Below are positions 8,362 to 20,428 of a stretch of 64,000 nucleotides of DNA, in pieces (within the stretch, counting starts at the first letter, position 1; each line of letters begins with the position of its first letter). The position numbers and the translations under genes are program-made. The stretch lies in NCBI RefSeq assembly GCF_022531965.1, contig NZ_CP092831.1, forward strand, positions 1,888,001 to 1,952,000, written 5' to 3'. The DNA is from Paenibacillus peoriae (GTDB taxonomy: Bacteria > Bacillota > Bacilli > Paenibacillales > Paenibacillaceae). The notes under the pieces were generated by a model, which was not told the origin of the DNA, did no database searches, and saw only the letters and a program-made list of their open reading frames with translations.

Positions 8362-9273
8362 ATGATATATACAGTAACGCTGAACCCTTCCATTGATTAT
8401 ATCGTGGAAGTTGACGATTTGAAGCTTGGTGATTTGAACCGGATGAAACGTGATTTGAAATTGCCAGGTGGTAAAGGAATTAATGTATCACGTGTACTAA
8501 ACCAGCTGGGAGCAGATAGCACGGCGATCGGCTTTCTAGGAGGATTCACAGGCAGGTTTATCGACGATACATTGCGGGAAGAATCCATTAAAACTGATTT
8601 TGTAATGATCGAAGATGACACACGGATTAACATTAAACTCAAGCATGGCGATGAAACGGAAATTAACGGTTTGGGACCTGTGATTCGTGAGCAAGAGGCC
8701 GATGCGTTGGTGCAAAAGCTGGCCGCACTCCAGAAAAATGACATTGTCGTCTTGTCGGGAAGTATCCCGCCGTCACTTGGAGGAGACTTCTATGATCGGC
8801 TGATTAGCGTATGCCAGCAAACTGGGGCTGAATTCGTCATCGACACCACAGGTGAGGCGCTGATGAAGGCACTGGTTCATAAACCGCTGCTCATCAAGCC
8901 AAATCACCACGAGTTGGCTGAGTTGTTTGGCGTAACTATTCACTCAAAGGAGGAGATCGTCACTTACGGTCGTAAGCTGCTGGAAGCAGGTGCAAAAAAT
9001 GTACTGATTTCCATGGCAGGAGAAGGGGCTTTGTTCATTACGGCAGATGAAGTGTATCACGCAAATGTACCAGCAGGAACGGTTAAAAATTCTGTAGGCG
9101 CAGGTGATTCAATGATTGCTGGATTCGTGGGTACGCTGGCTCTTCATGGCGATCCGATCGAAGCATTCCGTGCAGGAGTGGCATCCGGAAGCGCAACTGC
9201 GTTTTCCGATGATCTGGCTACTAGAGAGAAAATTGAACAATTACGGCCGCAAGTCACGATTTCAAAACGGTAA
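8362..9273 (+). CDS. fruK: 1-phosphofructokinase
   Basis: A 303-residue PfkB-family kinase that phosphorylates fructose 1-phosphate to fructose 1,6-bisphosphate in the cytoplasm. The first PfkB signature, GGKGINVSRVL, is at residues 36-46; the second, with the catalytic Asp (NSVGAGDSMIAGF, D249), is near the C terminus. Length is normal for FruK. It sits between fruR and the fructose PTS gene, so it uses the fructose 1-phosphate made by FruA. Its ATG follows the fruR stop by 2 bases, which suggests translational coupling. Confidence 0.95.
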   Translation: MIYTVTLNPSIDYIVEVDDLKLGDLNRMKRDLKLPGGKGINVSRVLNQLGADSTAIGFLGGFTGRFIDDTLREESIKTDFVMIEDDTRINIKLKHGDETEINGLGPVIREQEADALVQKLAALQKNDIVVLSGSIPPSLGGDFYDRLISVCQQTGAEFVIDTTGEALMKALVHKPLLIKPNHHELAELFGVTIHSKEEIVTYGRKLLEAGAKNVLISMAGEGALFITADEVYHANVPAGTVKNSVGAGDSMIAGFVGTLALHGDPIEAFRAGVASGSATAFSDDLATREKIEQLRPQVTISKR

Positions 9274-9340
9274 TCCGGCTGCATCATGAGCTTATTATGC
9301 GTGTATCGACACGCTGACCGAACTTAGGAGAGTGTGAAAA

Positions 9341-11269
9341 ATGAGAATAACAGACCTGATGATTAAAGAAACGATGATCATGGACCTGCAGGCGACGACA
9401 AAGGACGAGGCGATTGAGGAGCTCATCGCTAGTCTCGAAGCAAGTGGACGTATTAATGACCGTGCCTTGTTTAAAGAAATGATTTACAAACGTGAAGCAG
9501 AGTCCAGCACTGGAATCGGCGGCGGCATTGCGATGCCGCATGCCAAGACCAAAGCTGTGAATGAAGCGACTGTCGTTTTCGCCAAAAGCAGTAAAGGCGT
9601 AGAATTCGAATCGTTGGACGGTGAGCCGGCAAAAGTGTTCTTTATGATTGCGGCTCCAGAGGGAGCAGCAAATACGCATCTTCGCACACTGGCAGCCCTT
9701 TCCCGGCTCTTAATTGATACCGATTTTATCGGGAACCTTATGAAAACGCAAACACCGGATGAAGTATCTGTGTTGTTTGATACCAAGCAGGCGGAAGAAG
9801 AAGCTGCCAAAAAAGCAAAAGAGGCTAAGAAAGAGGCAGCCAAAGCGCAGCAAACGCCAGACGTTATCGTTGGCAATCCGAATTCTGACGAGTTTGTGGT
9901 TGCAGTGACCGCTTGTCCTACAGGCATTGCACACACGTTTATGGCTGAAGATGCTCTTATTAAGAAAGCGAAAGAAATGGGTGTAAATATCCGTGTAGAG
10001 ACGAATGGCTCGGAAGGCGCACAAAACGTACTGACAGCGGATGAAATTCGTCGTGCCAAAGGAGTAATCGTCGCAGCTGACAAGAAGGTTGAAATGGCCA
10101 GATTTGATGGTAAACCTGTATTACAAAGACCGGTAAGTGACGGTATTCGTAAATCTGAGGAACTGATCCGCAAAGCGCTGAACGGCGATGCGCCAATTTA
10201 TCGTAGTGAAGGTAAAGGCAGCGCTGAAGAGTCGAAAGCGGAGAAGAGCAGCGTAGGCAGCAAAATCTACAAGGATTTAATGAACGGTATTTCTCATATG
10301 CTACCATTCGTTGTAGGCGGGGGGATCTTGCTAGCCATTTCCTTCTTGATTGAACAGGTAGCGGGAGAAGATAATGTATTCTTCCAACTGTTACAAACGA
10401 TTGGCGGCGGAACAGGTGCGTTCCACTTCCTGATTCCGATACTGGCCGGATTTATCGCGATGAGTATTGGAGACCGCCCGGCACTGATGCCAGGTATGGT
10501 TGGGGGTCTGATGGCTGTAAACTCCAATGCAGGTTTCCTTGGCGGTCTGGCAGCAGGTTTTCTGGCTGGTTATGTGGTGATCTTCCTGCGTAAAGCTTTT
10601 GCAGGTCTACCAAAAACGCTGGATGGTTTAAAACCAATCTTGTTATACCCGGTATTCGGACTCCTAATTACAGGCGCGATTATGTTCTACCTGTTTGATC
10701 CAATTTTCGGTGGTATTAATACGTGGCTTGTCAACGTTCTGAACAATTTAGGAACAGGTAATGCAGTTATTTTGGGTCTGATCCTGGGCGGAATGATGTC
10801 GATTGACATGGGTGGACCTTTCAACAAGGCAGCTTACGCATTTTCGATCGGTGTCTTTACTTCCAGTGGTAACACGAACGGAGCTATGATGGCGGCTGTT
10901 ATGGCGGGCGGCATGGTACCTCCGCTGGCAATCGCATTAGCTTCGACGTTCTTCAAAAATAAGTTTACTGAGCAAGAGCGCAAGTCTGGCTTGACGAACT
11001 ATGTACTTGGATTGTCCTTCATTACGGAAGGAGCCATTCCATTCGCAGCTGCTGATCCTCTGCGTGTCTTAACCTCTTGTATTGTAGGTTCAGCGATTGC
11101 TGGTGGTCTGACGCAGTTCTGGCAAATCAATCTTCCAGCTCCACATGGCGGAATTTTTGTAGCAGCTCTTGCCAATCATGCTTTGCTGTTCTTGCTTGCA
11201 GTGGTGATTGGTTCCGTAATTTCCGCGCTCATTCTGGGACTGTGGAAAAAACCGCTTGAAGCGAAATAA
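9341..11269 (+). CDS. fruA: fructose PTS permease, EIIABC
   Basis: A 642-residue three-domain PTS permease that imports fructose and phosphorylates it at C1. EIIA occupies residues 1-150 with phospho-His H67 (GIAMPHAKT). A charged Ala/Lys linker follows at about 150-172. EIIB has phospho-Cys C192 (VTACPTGIAHTF). EIIC, from about 310 to 640, holds the membrane segments and the family blocks SIGDRPALMPGMVGG and MGGPFNKAAYAF. GGAG lies before ATG 9341. It follows fruK after 67 bp and is the last gene of the operon, before terminator copy B. Confidence 0.95.
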   Translation: MRITDLMIKETMIMDLQATTKDEAIEELIASLEASGRINDRALFKEMIYKREAESSTGIGGGIAMPHAKTKAVNEATVVFAKSSKGVEFESLDGEPAKVFFMIAAPEGAANTHLRTLAALSRLLIDTDFIGNLMKTQTPDEVSVLFDTKQAEEEAAKKAKEAKKEAAKAQQTPDVIVGNPNSDEFVVAVTACPTGIAHTFMAEDALIKKAKEMGVNIRVETNGSEGAQNVLTADEIRRAKGVIVAADKKVEMARFDGKPVLQRPVSDGIRKSEELIRKALNGDAPIYRSEGKGSAEESKAEKSSVGSKIYKDLMNGISHMLPFVVGGGILLAISFLIEQVAGEDNVFFQLLQTIGGGTGAFHFLIPILAGFIAMSIGDRPALMPGMVGGLMAVNSNAGFLGGLAAGFLAGYVVIFLRKAFAGLPKTLDGLKPILLYPVFGLLITGAIMFYLFDPIFGGINTWLVNVLNNLGTGNAVILGLILGGMMSIDMGGPFNKAAYAFSIGVFTSSGNTNGAMMAAVMAGGMVPPLAIALASTFFKNKFTEQERKSGLTNYVLGLSFITEGAIPFAAADPLRVLTSCIVGSAIAGGLTQFWQINLPAPHGGIFVAALANHALLFLLAVVIGSVISALILGLWKKPLEAK

Positions 11270-11334
11270 CAGGTATGACAACAAGAGTATAAAAATAAAG
11301 AGAGGGCCACATTTTCTTAGGCCTTCAAAATAGT

Positions 11335-11380
11335 AAAGCCGCTAAACACCAGGTTTCTGAGTGTTTAGCGGTTTTTTCTT
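11335..11380 (+). terminator. fru operon terminator, dispersed family copy B
   Basis: GCCGCTAAACAC pairs with GTGTTTAGCGGTT and is followed by T-rich sequence. The sequence closely resembles copies A (2576) and C (13139). A second, weaker hairpin (GAGGGCC/GGCCTTC) lies just upstream at about 11300-11325. Confidence 0.85.
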
Positions 11381-11422
11381 TATGCAAAGATGATATAACT
11401 TATTAGTAGTCTCTCATAGATG

Positions 11423-12298
11423 CTATAGCCTGCAAAGCTCCTTAACCAGCTGTATAAATAGCTTTCGGGCCGAAGACATATACTGCTGGTGATGGTTGTT
11501 TTGTAATAGTCCAACGGCAATATTAGGGTCTGTTAACTGGAGGGGGACGGTGACCAGTTCCTCCGGCAAAGGCATTGACGATAGAACCACTCCAACTGAA
11601 GGAATCGTTTTTACGAACGTGGGGATCGACGAGATTTGACTGACAGTATAAAAAAACGGCATCGACGGGAAGTGTGAAAGCTCTTTCTCCAGTCGTATAT
11701 GGTACAAGCAGTTCTTACCTCCGACGATAAGCGGATACGCGTACAGATCTTCGAGCTGAAGCTCACTTTTTGCCGCGAAGGGATGATTACGGGACACAAT
11801 AAAGGCGATGTGTTCGTGAAATATGGATTCAAAGTGTAAAGAAGGAATGGAGTGAGGTTCCCCAGAGATAGCAAAATCCAGCTTACCATCCACCAAAGCA
11901 TGTGCGAGTGCATCCGTGTTTCCAACTGTAAAATGACATGTAATATTCGGTTTATGCTCTCGAAACTGCTGCAGAGCCAAGGGGAGTAAGGTAGCCGCTA
12001 CCGTTTCAAGCACACCGATATGGAGCGTGCCGATCTCCTCCTTTTTCAGCGACTTCGCCTGGTCCATTACAAAATTCCAATGCTGAATAAGTCCGTCTAT
12101 CTCCTCGGCATATAGTTTGCCCGGGGACGTTAACTCCGCATCCCAACCCCTTTTAAAAAGTTGAAATCCCAGCTCTTTTTCAAGCCTCTGGATTTGGTTC
12201 GTGACTGTAGACTGAGCGTAGTTTAATTTGACAGCAGCTTTTGAAAACGTTCCTTCTTCGATTATGGTACGAAATGTAGTTAATTCTTTCAGATCCAC
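11423..12298 (-). CDS. LysR-family transcription regulator
   Basis: A 291-residue LysR regulator with an N-terminal helix-turn-helix (FSKAAVKLNYAQSTVTNQIQRLE, core AAVKLNYAQSTVTNQI) and a two-lobed effector domain. The start is a GTG at 12298 with GGAG about 10 bases upstream. It is divergent from, and only about 110 bp away from, the tautomerase/CMD gene pair. LysR proteins usually regulate the divergent operon, so that pair is the likely target. The inducer is unknown, perhaps an aromatic or quinone-type compound judging from the target families. Confidence 0.85.
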   Translation of the reverse strand: MDLKELTTFRTIIEEGTFSKAAVKLNYAQSTVTNQIQRLEKELGFQLFKRGWDAELTSPGKLYAEEIDGLIQHWNFVMDQAKSLKKEEIGTLHIGVLETVAATLLPLALQQFREHKPNITCHFTVGNTDALAHALVDGKLDFAISGEPHSIPSLHFESIFHEHIAFIVSRNHPFAAKSELQLEDLYAYPLIVGGKNCLYHIRLEKELSHFPSMPFFYTVSQISSIPTFVKTIPSVGVVLSSMPLPEELVTVPLQLTDPNIAVGLLQNNHHQQYMSSARKLFIQLVKELCRL

Positions 12299-12409
12299 GC
12301 TTGCTCATCTCCATCGATGAAATTGAATATATTTATGATTATTTTCAATTATACAGATGAAAGTAAGGGGAGTACAATCATCTTATCCCAACGGATAGGA
12401 GAGATGAAC

Positions 12410-12796
12410 ATGCCATTTGTACGAGTTGGCTACATGGAGCAACAATACACAGAGCAAGAGCTGTCTGACATTAGCTGCTGTATCATGAATGCTTTGATCG
12501 AACATTTTCAGGTTCCGGAAAAAGATTACTTTCAGGCTTTTCATGCTCATAAGCAAAGCGAGTTTTATTATAGTCCCGATTATTTGAATGTATCCAGAAC
12601 AGACAAGCTGCTGTACATCCAAATTACGATGGGATCGGGTAGAACTACGGAACAAAAAAAGGATTTTTACCAAAGATTAGCCGAACTCATCTCTATTGAA
12701 TGTAAAGTCCGACCGGAGGATGTTTTTGTGACACTGGTAGAGACTGAATTAGAGGATTGGTCCTTTGGCAATGGACTTGCCCAGATGATTGTATGA
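12410..12796 (+). CDS. tautomerase-superfamily protein
   Basis: About 128 residues starting MPFVRV. After Met removal Pro1 is exposed, the catalytic base of the 4-oxalocrotonate tautomerase/MSAD superfamily, which makes ATG 12410 the right start; ATGs farther upstream would bury the proline. AGGAGAG lies upstream. The length, about twice that of 4-OT, fits the longer tautomerase forms (DUF1904 or MSAD-like). It overlaps the next gene by ATGA, so the two are likely co-translated. Substrate is unknown. Confidence 0.75.
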   Translation: MPFVRVGYMEQQYTEQELSDISCCIMNALIEHFQVPEKDYFQAFHAHKQSEFYYSPDYLNVSRTDKLLYIQITMGSGRTTEQKKDFYQRLAELISIECKVRPEDVFVTLVETELEDWSFGNGLAQMIV

Positions 12797-13128
12797 AGCA
12801 TAAATTGATTAGATCGAGTGTTCGGGAAACGATCGGTGATTTTGCTCCCGCTTTTGTAGGTTATACGGAGGATGTCCTTTTTGGAGATGTATGGAGAAGA
12901 GGTGAGCTATCTCTAAGGGAACGGAGTCTCATTACAGTTGCCGCTCTGGTAGCGGGTGAGCATGTGAATCAACTTCCTTATCATCTGAACCTGGCCAAGG
13001 AAAACGGGATTTCGGAGGAAGAACTGGTTGAAGTCATTACACAGCTTGCCTTTTATGTAGGATGGCCCCGGGCAGCCTCAGCCATTCAGGTTGCCAAAGA
13101 GGTGTTTTGCAAAGAGCAAGAAAGTTAA
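12793..13128 (+). CDS. carboxymuconolactone decarboxylase-family protein
   Basis: A 111-residue CMD/AhpD-fold protein. The block RERSLITVAALVAGEHVNQLPYHL (core RSLITVAALVAG) and the closing FYVGWPRAASAIQVAKEVF are typical of small CMD proteins that act on muconolactones or related keto compounds, or as peroxiredoxin-like reductases. The CxxC of AhpD is not present, which argues against thiol peroxidase activity. ATG 12793 overlaps the tautomerase stop by four bases (ATGA). Terminator copy C follows. Confidence 0.85.
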   Translation: MKHKLIRSSVRETIGDFAPAFVGYTEDVLFGDVWRRGELSLRERSLITVAALVAGEHVNQLPYHLNLAKENGISEEELVEVITQLAFYVGWPRAASAIQVAKEVFCKEQES

Positions 13129-13138
13129 GCATGAACCT

Positions 13139-13186
13139 AAAAAAACTGCTAAGCACAAAGGATTCCGAGTGTTTGGCGGTTTTTTG
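13139..13186 (+). terminator. terminator, dispersed family copy C
   Basis: ACTGCTAAGCAC pairs with GAGTGTTTGGCGGTT with G-U pairs and ends in a T run. It is the third copy of the same hairpin sequence in the window. Confidence 0.75.
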
Positions 13187-13197
13187 GCATGATTGTA

Positions 13198-13226
13198 TTG
13201 TTATTCTGCATTGAAAGCGGTATAGT
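13198..13226 (+). promoter_or_regulatory. promoter of the licT unit
   Basis: -35 TTGTTA (13198-13203), 17-bp spacer, -10 TATAGT (13221-13226). TGAAAGCGGTATAG at 13212-13225 resembles a cre with two mismatches and overlaps the -10, so catabolite repression is possible. Confidence 0.55.
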
Positions 13227-13260
13227 AAGAGTAATTGAATGAGGGGTGAAGTGCCCTTCG

Positions 13261-13332
13261 GGATTGTTACTGGTGAGCAGGCGATACCCAAATAATGACT
13301 AATTGATTTAGTCGTTATTTGGTTTTTTTTTT
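13261..13332 (+). promoter_or_regulatory. RAT antiterminator target and terminator before licT
   Basis: 13261-13289 has the ribonucleic antiterminator pattern GGATTGTTACTG-(spacer)-GCAGGC-(n)-ACC. Its last bases overlap a terminator: CCAAATAATGACTAA (13288-13302) pairs with TTAGTCGTTATTTGG (13308-13322), followed by ten or more T. In the BglG/LicT systems the protein binds RAT and blocks the terminator hairpin. Confidence 0.9.
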
Positions 13333-13376
13333 GTTATTACAAACTTTGTCATTACATCAATGAGGTGAGCAGATAA

Positions 13377-14234
13377 ATGATCATCCGGCAAATTTTTAAC
13401 AACAATGTTATCCGAGTCGAAAATCAGGTGGGTCATGAATTTGTTGTCATAGGGAATGGTCTAGGCTTTAAAAAGAAAAATGGCCAGAGGGTCGATGAAG
13501 ACAAAATAGAAAAAACCTTTGTATTAAAGTCCGATAAAATTCCACAAAAATTAATAGATCTTATTGGGGAAACATCTGTAGAGTATTTAAAGGTGGCGGA
13601 TGAAATTGTAGGCAGCGCAAAAAAGGAAATGGGAGATATTTTTAGTGACAATATCTATATTTCTCTGATTGACCATATTCAATTTGCCATCTCTCGATAC
13701 AGAAAATCCGTAGGACTTAAAAATTCACTGTTATGGCAAATTAAAAAATTTTACAAAAAAGAATTTATGATCGGAATGAACGCATTGGACATCATCCATG
13801 CTCAATTTGGCATCCAAATGGATGAGCATGAAGCAAGCTTTATTGCTATGCATTTTGTAAATGCAAGACAAGACGGTCAGGGAATGAAACAAACGGTTGA
13901 GATTACCGAGATTATTGATGACATTTTCAACATTGTAACCGATTACTACGAGATTACACTGGATGAAACTTCGTTCAATTATTCCCGTTTTATTACTCAT
14001 TTGCAGTACTTTGCCCAACGATTGCTGAGCAATGAACAAGAACAACTAGCTTCAGGGGATAATTTCTTGTATGACCAAGTCAAAGATAAATACGAGAAGG
14101 CTTTTCAATGCACCCAATTAATCAATCAATATTTAGAGTTAAAGCATGAAAGTGCTATGTCGATTGATGAAAAAGTGTATTTGACGATTCATATACAGCG
14201 TGTAACCTCCAGAAATGATATAGCTAGTTCTTAG
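13377..14234 (+). CDS. licT: BglG/LicT-family transcription antiterminator
   Basis: A 285-residue antiterminator. Residues 1-57 are the RNA-binding CAT domain (MIIRQIFNNNVIRVENQVG, conserved VIGNGLGFKKKNG). Two PTS-regulation domains follow at about 65-170 and 172-280, with the expected histidines (LIDHIQFAI, IAMHFVNA, ITHLQYFAQRL, LTIHIQRVT). Phosphorylation by HPr and the cognate EII sets dimerisation and hence binding to RAT RNA. The two RAT sites flanking this gene (13261 and 14294) are its natural targets, one controlling its own gene and one bglP. GAGGTGAG precedes the ATG. Confidence 0.92.
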   Translation: MIIRQIFNNNVIRVENQVGHEFVVIGNGLGFKKKNGQRVDEDKIEKTFVLKSDKIPQKLIDLIGETSVEYLKVADEIVGSAKKEMGDIFSDNIYISLIDHIQFAISRYRKSVGLKNSLLWQIKKFYKKEFMIGMNALDIIHAQFGIQMDEHEASFIAMHFVNARQDGQGMKQTVEITEIIDDIFNIVTDYYEITLDETSFNYSRFITHLQYFAQRLLSNEQEQLASGDNFLYDQVKDKYEKAFQCTQLINQYLELKHESAMSIDEKVYLTIHIQRVTSRNDIASS

Positions 14235-14243
14235 AAAAAAAGC

Positions 14244-14272
14244 TTGCAAACGATTTCTAAGTGATTTATAGT
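14244..14272 (+). promoter_or_regulatory. bglP promoter overlapped by a cre-like site
   Basis: -35 TTGCAA (14244-14249), 17-bp spacer, -10 TATAGT (14267-14272). TGCAAACGATTTCT at 14245-14258 fits the cre pattern with one mismatch and covers the -35, the classic position for CcpA repression. Confidence 0.65.
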
Positions 14273-14293
14273 AGGCTCACAACTTAAATATAA

Positions 14294-16298
<2,005 letters not shown>

Positions 16299-16327
16299 TA
16301 CAGGAAAGCCTATCATCACATTCATGA

Positions 16328-17782
<1,455 letters not shown>

Positions 17783-17797
17783 TTAAAGCCGCCGTGA

Positions 17798-17850
17798 AAA
17801 AGCACCTCCTTGAAATGGATGTTACCATTTTGAGGAGGTGTTTGTATTTG
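17798..17850 (+). terminator. bgl operon terminator
   Basis: CACCTCCTTGAAATGG (17803-17818) pairs with CCATTTTGAGGAGGTG (17825-17840) and is followed by T-rich sequence. Confidence 0.9.
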
Positions 17851-17960
17851 TAGCCTTGGGGGAGAGTTTGATTTCATTCAGGCATTCAATTACTCCTTTC
17901 CCAGAAGTGTGATCGTGTATTATATAATAGAAGAAACACAAACGGAAAGGACATCATGCA

Positions 17961-18863
17961 TTGACCTTACAACAATTAAAATATGTCATTGAGGTTGCCA
18001 ATCGCGGTTCCATGAATGAGGCGGCAAAGCGGTTGTTCATTTCCCAGCCCAGTCTGTCGAACGCGATTCGTGATCTGGAGGAAGAAATTCATATCACCAT
18101 TTTTGAGCGTACCAATAAGGGGATTTCTTTGTCCAAGGAAGGCGTGGAATTCCTCGGTTATGCACGTCAGGTCGTTGAGCAGGCGGAGCTGCTGGAAAGT
18201 CGCTATCTGGATGCCAAGCCTACACCACAGCATTTTGCTGTGTCCACGCAGCATTACGCTTTTGCCGTAAATGCATTTGTGAATCTGGTGAATCAATATG
18301 GTCAAGAAGAGTATGAATTGGCTTTGCGAGAGACCAAAACCCATGAAATCATACAGGATGTCAAAAGCCTGCGCAGTGAGATCGGAATCCTGTATCTGAA
18401 CGAATTTAACGCCAAGGTCATTAACAAGCTGCTAAAAGATGCGAATCTACAATTCAACAGCCTGTTTACGGCCAAGCCACATATTTTTATCAGTGCCAAT
18501 AATCCGCTATCCCAACAGTCCATCGTGACCATTGACCAGCTTTATCCGTATCCGTATTTGTCCTTTGAGCAAGGGGAGTACAATTCCTTTCACTTTTCCG
18601 AGGAGATTCTCAGTACGTTATCGCATCCCAAAAGCATTCGCGTCCATGACCGGGCGACCCTTTTTAATCTGCTCATTGGGTTGAACGGCTATACCATTTC
18701 TACCGGAGTGATCAGTGCCGATCTGAACGGTAACGACATTATTTCCGTCCCTCTGGAATGTGATGAGTCTATTAATGTGGGATGGATTTGCCATAAAAAT
18801 GCTGCGCTCTCCAAGCTGGCCACTGTCTATGTAGAAGCGCTGCATGAGGCGATAGGGGAATAA
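17961..18863 (+). CDS. LysR-family regulator, likely of the adjacent methionine-synthase-like gene
   Basis: A 300-residue LysR regulator. The helix-turn-helix is at residues 5-62 (MNEAAKRLFISQPSLSNAIRDLEEE, core AAKRLFISQPSLSNAI), followed by a type 2 periplasmic-binding-like effector domain. The start is TTG 17961 with AAAGGA about 10 bases upstream; the nearby ATG at 17955 is out of use because it runs into TGA. It resembles CysB/CmbR/MtaR-type sulfur regulators in general character. The next gene is a cobalamin-independent methionine synthase homologue, and the 123-bp gap between them holds a 17-bp palindrome in the MetR/CmbR box format. Confidence 0.85.
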   Translation: MTLQQLKYVIEVANRGSMNEAAKRLFISQPSLSNAIRDLEEEIHITIFERTNKGISLSKEGVEFLGYARQVVEQAELLESRYLDAKPTPQHFAVSTQHYAFAVNAFVNLVNQYGQEEYELALRETKTHEIIQDVKSLRSEIGILYLNEFNAKVINKLLKDANLQFNSLFTAKPHIFISANNPLSQQSIVTIDQLYPYPYLSFEQGEYNSFHFSEEILSTLSHPKSIRVHDRATLFNLLIGLNGYTISTGVISADLNGNDIISVPLECDESINVGWICHKNAALSKLATVYVEALHEAIGE

Positions 18864-18872
18864 AAAGTTGGG

Positions 18873-18904
18873 TATAGCCCTAGGCTATAACTAGCTATAG
18901 TTTA
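18873..18904. promoter_or_regulatory. candidate LysR/MetR-type operator
   Basis: TATAGCCCTAGGCTATA (18873-18889) is a perfect 7-3-7 palindrome, followed at once by AACTA-GCTA-TAGTT (18889-18902). This 17-bp TATAG-n-CTATA layout resembles the Met boxes bound by CmbR/MtaR-type LysR proteins. The assignment is by format and position only. Confidence 0.55.
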
Positions 18905-18986
18905 TTGGAGTTACCTTATAACTGAAAATGTATGTTATCTTTCTTACAAGAACTTCACTATAGAAGCGAAAAAGGAGATAACCCTA

Positions 18987-20126
18987 ATGAGCAGCATCCT
19001 TGATAATGCATCCCAACGTAAAGTGACCCCTTTTAGACATGATATGGTCGGCAGCTTTTTGCGCCCGCAAGCGATTAAAGACGCCAGAATTCAATTTCAA
19101 AATAATGAAATCTCTGCGGACGAGCTGAGAAAGATTGAAGATAACGAAATTATCAAGCTAGTGGAAAAGCAAAAATCCGTAGGACTTCAAGCCGTGACGG
19201 ACGGTGAATTCAGACGCTCCTGGTGGCATCTTGATTTTATGTGGGGTCTGGACGGTGTGGAAAAGGTACAGCTTTTGAACGGCTACCAATTCCAAGGTGT
19301 GGAAACAAGAGCGGAAACTGCACGCTTGTCCGGTAAAATCGGACATTCCCGTCATCCTTTCATTGAAGATTTCAAATTCCTGAAGCAAGTAGCAGGTGAG
19401 GATGCGATCGCACGCCAAACGATCCCGGCACCTGCACAGTTCCTGGCCGAGCTATTGCGCGGAGAGAATAAAGAAACAACCGATACGTATTACAGCAATC
19501 TGGATGAACTGGTGACGGATATCGCCAAAGCCTACAAATCCGTGATTCAAGCGTTGTACAATGAGGGTTGCCGCAGCTTGCAACTGGATGATTGCACATG
19601 GGGTATGCTCTGTGATAAAAACTATTGGGAAGCTAGACAGCATGCGGGTGAAAATGTGGAAGATACCAAAAAGCTGTTCGCCCGTGTGAATCAGGAAACG
19701 GTGAAGGATCTTCCAGCCGATTTGGTCGTTACGACCCATGTATGCCGTGGTAACTACCATTCCACCTGGGCATCTTCTGGCGGCTATGAGCCTGTAGCCG
19801 AAACCCTGTTCGGCATCGACAACATCGACGGCTACTATCTCGAATTCGATACCGACCGTGCAGGCGATTTCACACCGCTTAAGCATCTGAAAGATCAAAA
19901 GCAGGTCGTACTGGGTCTCGTTTCCTCCAAAACGGGTGAACTGGAAGACAAGCAGACGGTCATTAATCGCATTAAGGAAGCGACTCAATTCGTCGACATC
20001 AACCACATCTGCCTCAGCCCACAATGCGGCTTTGCTTCGACAGAAGAGGGCAATATTCTGACAGAAGAGCAGCAGTGGAAAAAGCTTGCTTTCATTAAAG
20101 AGATTGCGGACGAGATTTGGAAGTAA
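18987..20126 (+). CDS. cobalamin-independent methionine synthase-like protein (YxjG/YxjH type)
   Basis: A 379-residue MetE C-terminal-domain protein. Conserved blocks include the N-terminal VGSFLRP, the VTDGEFRRSWWHLDF block (binding of folate and homocysteine in the family), QLDDCTW, THVCRGNYH (zinc-ligand HxC) and LSPQCGFAS, which supplies a further zinc cysteine. The short form lacks the N-terminal half of true MetE. YxjG/YxjH proteins are annotated as methyltransferases that act on homocysteine, but the methyl donor is not firmly known. AAGGAG precedes the ATG. It has no S-box riboswitch; the preceding LysR gene and palindrome suggest its control. Confidence 0.88.
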   Translation: MSSILDNASQRKVTPFRHDMVGSFLRPQAIKDARIQFQNNEISADELRKIEDNEIIKLVEKQKSVGLQAVTDGEFRRSWWHLDFMWGLDGVEKVQLLNGYQFQGVETRAETARLSGKIGHSRHPFIEDFKFLKQVAGEDAIARQTIPAPAQFLAELLRGENKETTDTYYSNLDELVTDIAKAYKSVIQALYNEGCRSLQLDDCTWGMLCDKNYWEARQHAGENVEDTKKLFARVNQETVKDLPADLVVTTHVCRGNYHSTWASSGGYEPVAETLFGIDNIDGYYLEFDTDRAGDFTPLKHLKDQKQVVLGLVSSKTGELEDKQTVINRIKEATQFVDINHICLSPQCGFASTEEGNILTEEQQWKKLAFIKEIADEIWK

Positions 20127-20177
20127 GGTTTGGTTTAGGATATTTAAAAGGTTCTATTAGTTAAAGATATTTTATTG

Positions 20178-20207
20178 AAAAACACGTCATATATGGACGT
20201 GTTTTTT
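20178..20207 (+). terminator. intrinsic terminator
   Basis: AAACACGTC pairs with GACGTGTTTTTT. Between here and 20428 I see no gene, only AT-rich sequence with a -35-like TTGCAT near 20379. Confidence 0.85.
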
Positions 20208-20428
20208 GATCTTTACAAGATTAGGTGGGGGTTTTCTTTTGATTGAATTCTATAACATTAACAACATGGTCATATGGTTTCGCCAAACTGATGGCGGGAA
20301 ACTCTAAAAAAGCATAATCTCTGAGTATCCTAAAAAAGGCTAAGACTCTTTTATGTTTGTCCACTTCCTATTTACAACTCTTGCATACAATGGATTGTAG
20401 AATGGTATTAAGAGGGAGTGACAAAAAA

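Noticed and set aside
18864..18986. S-box (SAM riboswitch) before the methionine synthase-like gene
   Set aside because: The gap is only 123 bp, has no terminator and lacks the S-box core; palindromes point to a protein operator instead.
19452..20024. 190-codon minus-strand frame opposite the methionine synthase-like gene
   Set aside because: No ribosome site or recognisable protein pattern; the plus frame is a clear conserved enzyme.
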